Source: Enterococcus silesiacus (GTDB lineage: Bacteria; Bacillota; Bacilli; Lactobacillales; Enterococcaceae). Taken from it: a stretch of 64,000 nt of DNA. Under the pieces are notes generated by a model, which worked only from the letters and a program-made list of their open reading frames with translations, had not been told where the DNA came from and made no database searches. The stretch spans positions 1,240,001-1,304,000 of the forward strand of contig CP013614.1 of the NCBI GenBank assembly GCA_001465115.1. The letters are read 5' to 3'. Positions 44,470 through 54,107 of this stretch are shown one piece after another (position 1 is the first letter of the stretch; the number at the start of each line of letters is the position of its first letter). A program made the position numbers and the translations under genes.

Positions 44470-47046
44470 TTACTCAATCTTCCTTTTTCTATAAATGACG
44501 TAAGCAGTGATCAGTAAGCTAACTATTCCCATTCCTATTAAATACTTACTTCCATTTTCGCCAGCTCTAGGTAAATGTGTAACTTTTTTTATATTATTGT
44601 TAATTGGCACAGGATCATTGGGTACTTTGGTTGCCGCGGGTGGAGTTGGTGGAGTATTTAGATCATCTGTTTCTGCTACGTTTGCGATGGTTTGCCCTTT
44701 GGCAGCTTCTATCGCTTTCACTGTAAACTTAATTTCAACTGTGCCACCTGCTTCGATGGTCTGCGTAACATTTAATACATTGTCTTTCCAAATTGTTTCA
44801 TCGGCTACTTTTTCTCCATTGATGGTCGTTGTGCCACTAACCAAGCTGACATATTCCACCGGAATCTTATCTGTGATGGTGCCATTTTCCCAATCGCCAT
44901 TTCCGCTATTTTTCGCTGTGATCGTGTAAGTGATCTCTTCTCCTACTTTAGCGTTGGCTTTATCGGCTGTTTTGGTTAATGATACATCTGGTACTTTTGT
45001 TTCTACGGGTGGCGTTGGCGGAATAGTTGGATCATCTGTTTCTGCCACGTTCGCAATGGTTTGACCCTTCGCATCTTTTGTCACTTTCATAGTGAATTTA
45101 ATTTCAACTTGTCCATCGGCTTCGACAGTCTGCGTAACATTTAATACATTGTCTTTCCAAATTGTTTCATCGGCTACTTTTTCTTCATTGATGGTTGTTG
45201 TACCACTAACCAAGCTGACATATTCCGCCGGAATTTTATCCGTAATTGTGCCATTCCAACTACCTTCACCACTATTTTTTGCCGTAATCGTGTAAGTAAG
45301 TTCATCTCCAACTTTGGCAATGGTTTTATCAACTGATTTCGCAATATCTAGTTTTGGTAGAAGTTTTCTATAAAAATAGGTTACTTCTTGAGCAGTTTGC
45401 GTAAAGATACCGTCTGTTTTTTTATCTACTGTTACAAACTCATATTGGTCAATATCTTTTTGTTCGCTTTTCCAAGAATCTCCTAATTTACCCGTTAACA
45501 ACTCTGAATCTGATATCTCTTCATTTGTATCAATGTCCTTATAGAAAACATTAACAGGTGCCACGGGTAATTTATTAAAAGAAACTAAGTTATTCTCTGT
45601 AACATCACCAGTAGATCCCGTAAATCCAAAACGAACTAAGTTTCCTCCAAAGGTGTCATTTATATCTTTCACAGAATATATCAATTCTGGAAAAGTATCT
45701 AATTTAAACGAAAATGTTTTTGTTTTTGAATCCCACTTAATATTTAAACTTTGCCATTTATCTTTATTAACAGGATTACTACTAGTTCCGTAAATCACAT
45801 TATTATGTTTAACCCGTCCAGCATCCAATCCATAATCATCATTATTATTCCATAAATTAGCAGAAATATCTCTATTAGTTTCAACTACAGCTAAATGTCC
45901 ATCATATTTATTTTGATGTGTATTATTTTTTCCATTCTCATAGACATTAGTATTTATCTCAGATTCTCGACCGTTATACCACGTATCTAGTTCAAAAGAG
46001 AGTGCATTTTTTATACTTGGATTTTCTCCAGGTCTTCCTCCGTAAACTCCTAGACCCCATCCTGGAGAACCGTAAGCAGTAGTTCCTCTTGGATCATTCT
46101 GTAACACAAAGGCCATTCCATCGGCATTTTTCCCGTTTTTATTATTTAAATATACATACCCTTCAAACGAAAAATCTTCATTTAAATCAATAACATTCTT
46201 TGCCCACATTACACCAAATTTACTCTGCTCGTTAGGTGTAATAGTAACCGATTGAGGATAATCTTGATTAGGAAATGCTGCGTTACTACTATTTCCTAAA
46301 TTGGGTACTTCAAAATAATCTAGCACATTCATATTAGATGCAGGCGGTGCAGGAATATTATTGTCTAAATTCGCTCTGCTTTCCACTGATCTTTTTGCTC
46401 TAGTACTACCTTGTTCTTGTGAAGTGTTTTGTTCAGCAGCAGAGTCACCGTCCTCTTTCTCGGAGGAACTAGTTTGTACTTGTGGGTCATCCAAGACCTC
46501 GTTACTTGAGTTAATTGTTTCTTCTGATTCAATTGAATCACTATCAGTAGCCTCTAATATAGGAGAAACTTGCACTTCTACTTTTTCAGAATGTACTAAA
46601 CCAACTTCCCCTCTATTTGCTTGAGCATACAATTTATTTACGGAAGTATCCTTTTTGATTGCTTTTAGCATAAATGTGACAACTTTTATATCATTACTTT
46701 TTAAAAAATCAACATGTAAAATACGGCTTTGATTATCATAGTTTATTGTCATTCCTACATTATTTTCGGACTCTTTATTTATATATTCTACATTTTCAGG
46801 AAGAATAATTTCTACTGACACATCTTCTACATTCGAGTCAACCAGAGATATTATCGCCTCTTCCCCTTCTTCTAAGTTTAAGGCTTCAAGCTTTTCGTTG
46901 TCTTTTTTTAAATATAATTCTTCTGCAGCATTCCCATTATTATTTAAAGATAGTGTTTCAGCGAATGCGGTTATACCTCCAATATTCTGACCAACTACCA
47001 TAAATATTGTTAAAATTGTTGTTATACATTTTCTCATATTATTCAT
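44470..47046 (-). CDS. Surface protein: L-type lectin domain, MucBP, two DUF11-like repeats, LPRAG anchor
   Basis: An 858-aa wall-anchored protein. The signal peptide ends at ITAFA-ETL (~30). An N-terminal beta domain (~30-165) and a low-complexity Glu/Ser linker lead to a bacterial legume-lectin domain (~245-490). That domain starts YFEVPNLGNSSNAAFP and contains DGMAFVLQND and ALSFELDTWYNG, the metal/sugar-binding core. A MucBP-like segment (~500-565) and two ~125-residue DUF11-type repeats, highly alike, follow. The sorting signal is LPRAG (825-829), a variant with A for T, followed by a hydrophobic stretch and YRKRK. Likely carbohydrate or glycoprotein adhesion. Confidence 0.9.
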   Translation of the reverse strand: MNNMRKCITTILTIFMVVGQNIGGITAFAETLSLNNNGNAAEELYLKKDNEKLEALNLEEGEEAIISLVDSNVEDVSVEIILPENVEYINKESENNVGMTINYDNQSRILHVDFLKSNDIKVVTFMLKAIKKDTSVNKLYAQANRGEVGLVHSEKVEVQVSPILEATDSDSIESEETINSSNEVLDDPQVQTSSSEKEDGDSAAEQNTSQEQGSTRAKRSVESRANLDNNIPAPPASNMNVLDYFEVPNLGNSSNAAFPNQDYPQSVTITPNEQSKFGVMWAKNVIDLNEDFSFEGYVYLNNKNGKNADGMAFVLQNDPRGTTAYGSPGWGLGVYGGRPGENPSIKNALSFELDTWYNGRESEINTNVYENGKNNTHQNKYDGHLAVVETNRDISANLWNNNDDYGLDAGRVKHNNVIYGTSSNPVNKDKWQSLNIKWDSKTKTFSFKLDTFPELIYSVKDINDTFGGNLVRFGFTGSTGDVTENNLVSFNKLPVAPVNVFYKDIDTNEEISDSELLTGKLGDSWKSEQKDIDQYEFVTVDKKTDGIFTQTAQEVTYFYRKLLPKLDIAKSVDKTIAKVGDELTYTITAKNSGEGSWNGTITDKIPAEYVSLVSGTTTINEEKVADETIWKDNVLNVTQTVEADGQVEIKFTMKVTKDAKGQTIANVAETDDPTIPPTPPVETKVPDVSLTKTADKANAKVGEEITYTITAKNSGNGDWENGTITDKIPVEYVSLVSGTTTINGEKVADETIWKDNVLNVTQTIEAGGTVEIKFTVKAIEAAKGQTIANVAETDDLNTPPTPPAATKVPNDPVPINNNIKKVTHLPRAGENGSKYLIGMGIVSLLITAYVIYRKRKIE
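44560..45340 (-). repeat. Two DUF11-like repeats inside the lectin surface protein
   Basis: The segments KSVDKTIAKVGDELTYTITA and KTADKANAKVGEEITYTITA open units of ~375 bases each. Long DNA stretches such as the GTTACCAAGCTGACATATTCC neighbourhood recur, so copy number could vary by recombination. Confidence 0.75.
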
Positions 47047-47880
47047 TCTAGACTCTCCCTAATTTACATTTCAGCAATGCGTCTATCACTCTTCCGCCAA
47101 TTCATATTATGTAGAAATCAACTTCCGACCTTTTTGCTTACTTTGTTAAATTTTTCCCGTATAATCTTTATATTTCGGTTATTCTTTAGCGTTCACAACA
47201 TTACTTGTGTTACAAAGTCATGCCTCCATATCATTCTACTTACAAATAAGTGGTGTTGATCGTTCACTGTAAAGATAGGAATCATTGATATTAATAGTTG
47301 TTAGAAGACCTTTGATTATTTTTTTAATTTTGTAATACAATCAGAATAAATAGCTATTTATTCATAAAAATAGTATCATGGTTGCATTCCATTTAATCGT
47401 CACATTCAGTTAATCACTTTTACCTTCTCTGATATAAAAAAGAGATTCCCATAATCAAGTACCAATATTGCTCTTTCAAAAATCAGGATTAAAATATTGC
47501 CTTAACAATGTCACAATCTATGGAAACCTCATTTATGCGAAGATGAAGGTGTTTTGTAGTGAACTATGTATGTAGATGATAAAGGTACAATTAAAGGGGA
47601 AACTTTGCTAGGCAATATAAAGAGTGCAAATGAATTAGCATGTTGAAAAATAATTAAAGGAATCAAGCTTATCTATAGTCTTATCAAGTTTTTCTACCTC
47701 ATTTAGTCGACAAAAAACTGTTTTGATTAGCCCCTACCCACTGTTTATCCTTAGCATCCGTACTTTGTATAGTGTTAAGTATTCCTACTTAAGCTGAAAT
47801 AGTCTTACTAGAGCCTGTTTCAGCTTAAAAAGTTCTCATTGTACTCTAAATTGGATCAAGCAGGAATACTACAAATTTTG
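47047..47880. other. ~830-bp gap upstream of the lectin gene
   Basis: No intact gene. At 47567-47647 (+) a short coding-like frame MYVDDKGTIKGETLLGNIK-type ends in a stop, with no ribosome site, and looks like a remnant. An inverted repeat AAGCTGAAA/TTTCAGCTT is at ~47790-47826 beyond the GMC stop, with no clear T-run. The rest is A/T-rich. Confidence 0.5.
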
Positions 47881-49497
47881 CTAATTTTTTTGATATGTTT
47901 GCAACAGAATTGATCCTAGCATTTCTCCAATGAAAACAGTTGGAGCCATTGTATGACCGTGGATAATGTTCGGCATAACTGAGGCATCAGCTACTCTAAG
48001 ACCTTCCACTCCTCGTACTCTTAGTTCGGAATCAACAACCACCATCGGATCATCAAGAGAACCCATTCTAGCAGTGCCTACTGGATGATAAACTGTTGTA
48101 GCCGTATTTCTTATATACTCTTCAAGTTCTTTATCTGTAACTTCTACACTTGGATAAACAGCTTCGGTATATGTTGACAGTACTTCTGATTGAGTTATCC
48201 TCGAAAAGGTTCTAAACGCATGGATAAAATTCTTTATATCTTCATAATTTACTAAATAGCGCGGATCGATAATGGGAGCATCTTGATAGTTAGCAGAAGC
48301 TAGAGTCACATTTCCAAGACTTTTTGGGTCTACTAAAAGGATACTGATCGTATAGCCTCCTCTAGATTTGATATCCGAAATAGTTGGAAAATTGGAATTA
48401 TTATCTCCAACATTAGTAGTATATGCTAGTGTTATTTCAAAAGTTGGCCCCCCATTCGTTCGAATAAGCCCCGCATCTGCACCAGCAAAGTATAGTGCTG
48501 GCCCTGTTTTAAATTTTAGCCACTCGTTAATAGCTTCTTCTGATAATGCGTTACTCGAATAAAAGTCTTTACTACTTACTGGGGAAACAACTGAAATCGC
48601 TGCTGATAGGTGGTCTTGTAAATGTTCTCCAACACCAGGTACGTCAGCAATAACTGGAATATTAAGTTTCTCTAGTTCTTCTTTAGGACCTATTCCAGAG
48701 AGTTTCAAAATTTTTGGAGTATTGTACGCACCCGCTGAAAGAATAATTTCTTTCCTTGCAAATAACTTTTTCAATTCTCCATTTTTTTCATACTCTAGAC
48801 CAATAGCTCTAGTCCCTTTAAAAAGTATTCGAGAAACTAAAGCATTCGTAAGGATCGTTAAATTATCGCGCTTTCTAATTTCGTCAGAAAGATAATAATC
48901 AGCTGGATACGTTCGAATATGGTCAACAAAGTCAGTCTGTACTCTGTCTATTGAATAAGGATTTAAATCATTGTAATCCCCAATATCGGCAAGTTTAGAA
49001 TCTTCCACACCTTCTAATAACACATCGGCTAAAGTAGTCGGAACAGGAATATCTTCAAGAGTTATTATCCCATCTCGGCCTCTGTATTCAGGAGTTCCTT
49101 TTTTTGTATGTTCGATTAGTTTAAATTTCTCTACAGCAGAGTCAAAATTCCAACCTTTAGCCCCTAGTTTTTCCCAATTATCATAATCAGACTTCATTCC
49201 TCTCATCCAAAAACCCACATTTATAGCAGTTGAGCCTCCAATGACTTTACCTCTAGGATGATAAATTTCTCTGCTATTCAACCCTTTTTGTTTAATAGTA
49301 GAATATTTCCAATCCATATCCGTTCCCCATACACTAGAAAAAGCTCCCTGAGATCTAGATATTTCAGATGTGTTTTCAGAACCAGCTTCAATTATGGCCA
49401 CTGATATATCAGAAATTTCACTTAGTCTTGAAGCAACAACAGGACCTGCTGCACCTGCACCAACTATAATATAGTCTACCGTGTTAGAAACAATCAT
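47881..49497 (-). CDS. GMC-family FAD oxidoreductase
   Basis: A 538-aa glucose-methanol-choline flavoenzyme, with no signal peptide. The FAD fold DYIIVGAGAAGPVVASRL is at 8-25, GGSTAINVGFWMRG near 85-98, and the catalytic-histidine regions are YHPVGTARMG (H471) and IIHGHTMAP (H513/H515). VADASVMPNIIHGH is the second GMC signature. The ATG follows AAGGAGG. Members oxidise alcohols or choline; the substrate here is unknown. Rare among enterococci and in an otherwise decaying stretch, so acquisition by transfer is plausible. It stands alone with no electron-transfer partner. Confidence 0.92.
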   Translation of the reverse strand: MIVSNTVDYIIVGAGAAGPVVASRLSEISDISVAIIEAGSENTSEISRSQGAFSSVWGTDMDWKYSTIKQKGLNSREIYHPRGKVIGGSTAINVGFWMRGMKSDYDNWEKLGAKGWNFDSAVEKFKLIEHTKKGTPEYRGRDGIITLEDIPVPTTLADVLLEGVEDSKLADIGDYNDLNPYSIDRVQTDFVDHIRTYPADYYLSDEIRKRDNLTILTNALVSRILFKGTRAIGLEYEKNGELKKLFARKEIILSAGAYNTPKILKLSGIGPKEELEKLNIPVIADVPGVGEHLQDHLSAAISVVSPVSSKDFYSSNALSEEAINEWLKFKTGPALYFAGADAGLIRTNGGPTFEITLAYTTNVGDNNSNFPTISDIKSRGGYTISILLVDPKSLGNVTLASANYQDAPIIDPRYLVNYEDIKNFIHAFRTFSRITQSEVLSTYTEAVYPSVEVTDKELEEYIRNTATTVYHPVGTARMGSLDDPMVVVDSELRVRGVEGLRVADASVMPNIIHGHTMAPTVFIGEMLGSILLQTYQKN

Positions 49498-49620
49498 CTT
49501 AATAGAACCTCCTTGTTATATTCGTTTTAACTATCTGATACTATATTTTTTTATGCATGTGGAATGAAACAATACGCTAACTTTCGAGATACTTCTGTAA
49601 ACAAATAAGTTTGTACGAAA

Positions 49621-49917
49621 TTAATAGCCGTATCTAATATTGGATATTGAAATCAACTCTTTTAGCTTTTTAGATTGATAGTCTGATAAAGTAACGCCAT
49701 CATTTCTGATTGCTTTAGAAATATCTAAGTTCATTTGACTTAAAAACATTGGAACAGCAGCACCTCTTTGCTCTAATTTTTTAAGATAATTCTGTAAAAC
49801 TTTTTTTAGCGATGCGTGACCTAGTTCTTTTTTTAAATCACCTAATATATCATTAATGATGCTTTCTGCTTGTTTGCCTCGTTCGACTCCTCCGGAATAC
49901 CATTTTAATGTACCCAT
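49621..49917 (-). CDS. Bacteriocin-immunity-like protein (EntA_immun type)
   Basis: A 98-aa soluble basic/helical protein. The segment LKKVLQNYLKKLEQRGAAVPMFLSQMNLDISKAIRNDGVTLSDYQSKKLKELISISNIRYGY has the helical-bundle pattern of enterocin A/pediocin-type immunity proteins, including the closing aromatic Y-G-Y. These protect cells from class IIa bacteriocins that target the mannose PTS. The ATG follows GGAGGG. No bacteriocin precursor with a double-glycine leader was found on either side, so it is an orphan. The family call rests on pattern resemblance only. Confidence 0.6.
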   Translation of the reverse strand: MGTLKWYSGGVERGKQAESIINDILGDLKKELGHASLKKVLQNYLKKLEQRGAAVPMFLSQMNLDISKAIRNDGVTLSDYQSKKLKELISISNIRYGY

Positions 49918-50153
49918 GAAATTCCCTCCAATGTATATTAATTAATCTATTAAATTAATTGTGCCTTCCTTTATAAAAAAAACTCCATGATGCAACGTAG
50001 CACTAATGGGCTTTATCAAACATACAAACCACAAGAAAGCGGATAGCCTGTCGTTTCAAAAGAAAATACCTTGACCCACTGTTTTTCCAAACAAATGACA
50101 AATAGCTTTTTGTTATAACCAACATTTTCTTTCAGGTTCTAAAGGATCTGACT
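49918..50153. other. Gap between immunity-like gene and amidase
   Basis: No bacteriocin leader, and no complete small frame. The leftward sequence near 50040-50120 has coding-like fragments broken by stops. Confidence 0.4.
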
Positions 50154-51773
50154 TTATTTTTCTTCACTATATGTTTGGGATTTGGATGCTAATTGATTAA
50201 ACTTTTTGTGTTCTTCAAAAAAATCCCCCACTGACAGTAGCAAACGATCATTATATTTTGCAGACATAAATTGAATTCCTAATGGCAAACCTTTAGAGGT
50301 TACATAAGTTGGTAAACTGATGGCTGGCGTACCAGTTAAATTCGCTACTTGAGTAAAAGGCGTATAAGATAATCCTAGAAACCACTGATCATAAACCAAC
50401 TGTTGTTTTTCCTCTTTAGATAAATTTTCCATATTCCTAATTGCTTCAATGTCTTCAGGTTTCATCATTGAATCACCTACTAAAGGTGCAGTTGATGCGG
50501 TAGTAGGTGTCAGAAACAAGGGATACTTTGCTTGGAAGCTAGCTAACTCTGCAGACATCTTTTGAATAGTTTCCCAAGCGTGATTAACATCGGCTTTTGT
50601 TAACTCTTGACTCGTTTGGTACAGAGCCCAGGTCGTCAAATCAACATCATCAATGGAAACAGAACGCTTAAGTTGTTGTTTGGCAAGAAACTCAATAATC
50701 CCAGCCGAACTTGCACCGATAGTATAGTAGTTTTTCATCAATTCGACACCATTATAAGGCTGATCTACTTCTTCGACTTGAAAGCCCTCTGATCTTAAGA
50801 ATACAACTGCGTTTTCGACTGCCTCAACAGCTTCGGGTTGAACTGGTGTCCCGACAGGTGATTTTGTAGAATACCCAATTTTTAAGTCAGTCGTAAAATT
50901 AATTTGTGGTAGCTCTTTTTTTTGAAAAGTATTGAATAAAGTCTTAGTATCAGCCATCGTTTTCGTTTCAGCAAAATGACTGGTTTGATTCCTTTCGCTA
51001 GCTGAATTACCAACCAAAACACCCCGAGAGGGTTTTAGCCCGATAACACCATTCCAAGAAGCTGGGATCCGGATAGAACCTCCCGCATCACTTCCAGATC
51101 CAACAGGAGCATAACCCGCCGCAACTCCAGCAGCTGACCCACCAGAAGAACCTCCTGCTTGATACCTCGGGTCCCAAGCACTACCCGTTGGCCCATACAA
51201 CTTAGAATCCGTAATATTCTTCAAACCTAGCTCTGGGTAATTGGTTTGCCCAATAACAATGAATCCTGCTTCTTGAAAAGCTTTTGTAAATGGACTGGTT
51301 GAATGAGAAATGACATCCTTTGAAAACGTTAATCCGTTAGAATTACTTCCTCCCGTAATAGTATGTCCCAAACCTTTTACAAGTAATGGTACTCCTAAAA
51401 ATGGTTGTCCTCTGTCTTGAAGCTCGGCAGCTTCTTTTAAAGCTTCTTCTTCTCTCAATGTGATCATAGCATTCAACGTAGCATCTTTTTCTTTGATATT
51501 TTTAAAGGCAAAATTCACTAACTGTACACTAGTTATCCGTTTGTTTCGAACAGCTTCAGCTAATTCTAAAGCAGAACTGCTTTCATACTCTTCTATTGTG
51601 AAATTGCTTGTTACACCTTCATTTACATTAGGGCTTATTGCAATATCAACAATTGTCTTTGGGGACTGAGATGTCTCAATTGCTTCAGCATACCCAAGTG
51701 AAAATGGTGCTAAAACAATACTTATAAGTAAAAGTATTCCGCACGATTGGAGTTTATTCCCCATTTTTTTCAT
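50154..51773 (-). CDS. Secreted amidase-signature family hydrolase
   Basis: A 539-aa protein with a signal peptide (GILLLISIVLAPFSLGYAEA, ~12-31) and an amidase-signature domain from ~60. The Ser-cisSer-Lys triad is K133 (VPLLVKGLG), S209 (AGGSSGGS) and S233 (SDAGGSIRIPAS), with the spacing expected from FAAH. Export is unusual for this family, which is mostly cytoplasmic. Substrates include amides, acyl-peptides and cyclic oligomers; here unknown. It has no wall-anchoring signal. The ATG follows AAAGGAG, and the gene runs straight from a Cna-B remnant. Confidence 0.88.
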   Translation of the reverse strand: MKKMGNKLQSCGILLLISIVLAPFSLGYAEAIETSQSPKTIVDIAISPNVNEGVTSNFTIEEYESSSALELAEAVRNKRITSVQLVNFAFKNIKEKDATLNAMITLREEEALKEAAELQDRGQPFLGVPLLVKGLGHTITGGSNSNGLTFSKDVISHSTSPFTKAFQEAGFIVIGQTNYPELGLKNITDSKLYGPTGSAWDPRYQAGGSSGGSAAGVAAGYAPVGSGSDAGGSIRIPASWNGVIGLKPSRGVLVGNSASERNQTSHFAETKTMADTKTLFNTFQKKELPQINFTTDLKIGYSTKSPVGTPVQPEAVEAVENAVVFLRSEGFQVEEVDQPYNGVELMKNYYTIGASSAGIIEFLAKQQLKRSVSIDDVDLTTWALYQTSQELTKADVNHAWETIQKMSAELASFQAKYPLFLTPTTASTAPLVGDSMMKPEDIEAIRNMENLSKEEKQQLVYDQWFLGLSYTPFTQVANLTGTPAISLPTYVTSKGLPLGIQFMSAKYNDRLLLSVGDFFEEHKKFNQLASKSQTYSEEK

Positions 51774-51794
51774 CGTTTTCTCCTTTAAATAACT

Positions 51795-52216
51795 GTTCTG
51801 TTGCGAAGTTCTCTTTAATTGGTTTATAGGGAGTACCAGGTTTCATCAGGGTATAAGTATTAGTAATATAGTGTTACACGGCATTCTCAGTTATCGTATA
51901 GACGATTGATGGTTCGTCTTTGAATTTAGGTAAATACTTAAATTCATAATTCCAACCATCAATTTCCATTGCTTCTTTTAAATCGACTTGTCGGCCATCT
52001 GCTAGAAGGTTCACAATAATTATGTCTGGTCGTTTGCCATCTTGATTATCGGTATTTTTCCAGATCTTTGTTCCTTTTACATCTCTTTTGAGTTCTTATT
52101 TTTTTGTTTACAACGTTTTTAAGAACTGCTTGATTCGTTCCAAAATCAACTGGTGCAATTTTTATTTTGTCCCCAGACAATTCAGAGCCGTCTGGGGCTT
52201 TTGTTTCCCTAATCAT
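51795..52216 (-). pseudogene. Remnant of a Cna-B-domain surface protein
   Basis: From the ATG at 52216 the frame reads MIRETKAPDGSELSGDKIKIAPVD, typical of the end of a Cna-B repeat. One frame over, after ~52090, it reads VKGTKIWKNTDNQDGKRPDII and EAMEIDGWNYEFKYLPKFKDEPSIVYTITENAV, the standard opening and middle of a Cna-B domain, then hits a TAA at 51874-51876. The domain is thus broken by a frameshift and a stop and has no signal peptide, anchor or complete gene. It abuts the amidase start. Confidence 0.82.
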
Positions 52217-52301
52217 ATATTAGAGAAAATTTTTACCATTATGCCATATAAACCAAAAACTTATACCGTACAAATGCAAACAGTACATTCTTACTCTTTT
52301 T

Positions 52302-54107
52302 TCAATTTTTATTTTCAGGCGGCTTGATTCCAAAGAAAAACAATCCCAAGCTCATTAAACCAATCAAGGATATCAAGATGCTAGAAATTTGATCTACACC
52401 TGTTCGAGGCAGTTGTTTCAGTATTGAACGAATAGATGATGCGTTTGGTTTACTAAATATATTTGGAGTGTTATTCGTATGTGTAACGCCAATACTATTC
52501 CCAGGAGTAATTTTGGTATTTGGATCCGTCGGTATGATATTGCCTGTTACTTTGCTTGATGTTTCTGGCGTATAGACAACTGGGATATTTCCTCCATTTT
52601 CAGGAATTGTAACGGTTGAGGTACTTGCTGTATACCCTGGTATTTTCGATACCTCTATTGTCTCTCCGGGCATTCCTTCATAGGGTGTTTCTTCTGCACC
52701 AGGTATTGGGTTTCCTTTTGGATCCGTCGGTATGATATTGCCTGTTACTTTACTTGATGTTTCTGGCGTATAGACAACTGGGATATTTCCTCCATTTTCA
52801 GGAATTGTAACGGTTGAGGTACTTGCTGTATACCCTGGTATTTTCGATACCTCTATTGTCTCTCCGGGCATTCCTTCATAGGGTGTTTCTTCTGCACCAG
52901 GTATTGGGTTTCCTTTTGGATCCGTTGGTATGATATTGCCTCTTACTTTGCTTGATGTTTCTGGCGTATAGACAACTGGGATATTTCCTCCATTTTCAGG
53001 AATTGTAACGGTTGAGGTACTTGCTGTATACCCTGGTATTTTCGATACCTCTATCGTCTCTCCGGGCATTCCTTCATAGGGTGTTTCTTCTGCACCAGGT
53101 ATTGGGTTTCCGTTTGGATCCGTCGGTATGATATTACCTGTTACTTTGCTACTGTACCAGACTGTTATAGTACCTTCATTCTGAGATATTGTATCTGATA
53201 TAACATTATTGACAGAGCGTTCATTATAAGTCATTTCAGACTTGGGTTTTCCATTCAACGTATTAGGAGCCGCAGCAAATGAATATAACCATTTATCTCC
53301 TAAAGTCATATCCTTTCCGATATATTGATTTTGTTTTAATATTTCTAATGAATCTTTGTCTTTATATTCAACAGTAACTGGTTTTCCAGTTATTGATACG
53401 CGGGACACACCAGAACCAATTCTTTTTTCAGCAGGCATGGAAGGTGGAAATGTGCTTGAATCTACATTGTCGCTATTGTAATCATTGTCCTTCGGAAAAT
53501 CAAAAGTAGCTTTAAGATAATCTTGATCAGAGAGTTTAATTGTTGATAATAGTTCTCCATCAATACTAATTTTATCTGTCATCACAACTAATTCCTGAGA
53601 CGGAATTCCACCAAAGTACGAATCTAAATTAACGTAAAACTGATCTTTATTTAATGAAATTTTGCCAATCTTATCTCCAATTTTATAGTCAAGATTCGCA
53701 CTAACTTGTGAACTATCCAAAACGGGACCCTTACCATCCCTATCTTTAAAATATGAAAGAGCAATATATTTGTCTACCAGTAAATAAGATCCCTTTACAG
53801 CTCCCTCGTTCTTTCCAACTAACACTTCAACAAAACTTCCGTCTTTTCCTGTCTCCACATAACCAATAGTTTTTTCTTCTGTAGGTTTTTCATCCGATAA
53901 GGTACTAGGAGCTAAATCACCAGTTGAATCATCTGATACTTGTTCTGTTGCTACAGGTTCTTTATCAGAGGCCGCAACAGGCTGTCCACTTATTATGATT
54001 GCCCCACTAATTCCTAGAAATAGTAATGACCCATAAACCCATTCTTTTTTCGATTTAACATGCTGTTTAGGTTCACTCTTTACTAAATCATGTTGTTGTT
54101 TTTTCAT
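52302..54107 (-). CDS. LPRTG-anchored surface protein with three 66-aa MucBP-like repeats
   Basis: A 601-aa wall protein. The N-terminus is basic with a signal peptide around KKEWVYGSLLFLGISGAIIISG (~20-42), like the KxYKxGKxW/YSIRK-type export signals. A non-repeat domain of ~270 residues (~65-335) is followed by three near-identical 66-residue repeats (opening TGNIIPTDP, with YEGMPGETIEVSKIPGYTAS) and a partial fourth, MucBP-like. The sorting signal LPRTG is at 566-570, followed by hydrophobic residues and a short polar tail. Adhesion or mucin contact is inferred. The ATG follows GGAGG. Confidence 0.92.
   Translation of the reverse strand: MKKQQHDLVKSEPKQHVKSKKEWVYGSLLFLGISGAIIISGQPVAASDKEPVATEQVSDDSTGDLAPSTLSDEKPTEEKTIGYVETGKDGSFVEVLVGKNEGAVKGSYLLVDKYIALSYFKDRDGKGPVLDSSQVSANLDYKIGDKIGKISLNKDQFYVNLDSYFGGIPSQELVVMTDKISIDGELLSTIKLSDQDYLKATFDFPKDNDYNSDNVDSSTFPPSMPAEKRIGSGVSRVSITGKPVTVEYKDKDSLEILKQNQYIGKDMTLGDKWLYSFAAAPNTLNGKPKSEMTYNERSVNNVISDTISQNEGTITVWYSSKVTGNIIPTDPNGNPIPGAEETPYEGMPGETIEVSKIPGYTASTSTVTIPENGGNIPVVYTPETSSKVRGNIIPTDPKGNPIPGAEETPYEGMPGETIEVSKIPGYTASTSTVTIPENGGNIPVVYTPETSSKVTGNIIPTDPKGNPIPGAEETPYEGMPGETIEVSKIPGYTASTSTVTIPENGGNIPVVYTPETSSKVTGNIIPTDPNTKITPGNSIGVTHTNNTPNIFSKPNASSIRSILKQLPRTGVDQISSILISLIGLMSLGLFFFGIKPPENKN
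52521..53114 (-). repeat. 198-bp tandem repeat in the LPRTG protein gene
   Basis: Three complete periods, with the landmark TGGATCCGT at 52521, 52719, 52917 and again at 53115, 198 bases apart each. The units are nearly identical, differing at only a few bases, a sign of recent expansion or gene conversion. Confidence 0.92.

Noticed and set aside
47077..47259. 60-codon plus-strand frame upstream of the lectin gene
   Set aside because: F/L/I-rich, no ribosome site, in an A/T-rich gap; no support for translation.
49918..50153. Bacteriocin precursor next to the immunity-like gene
   Set aside because: No double-glycine leader and no YGNG-type motif in any frame on either strand.
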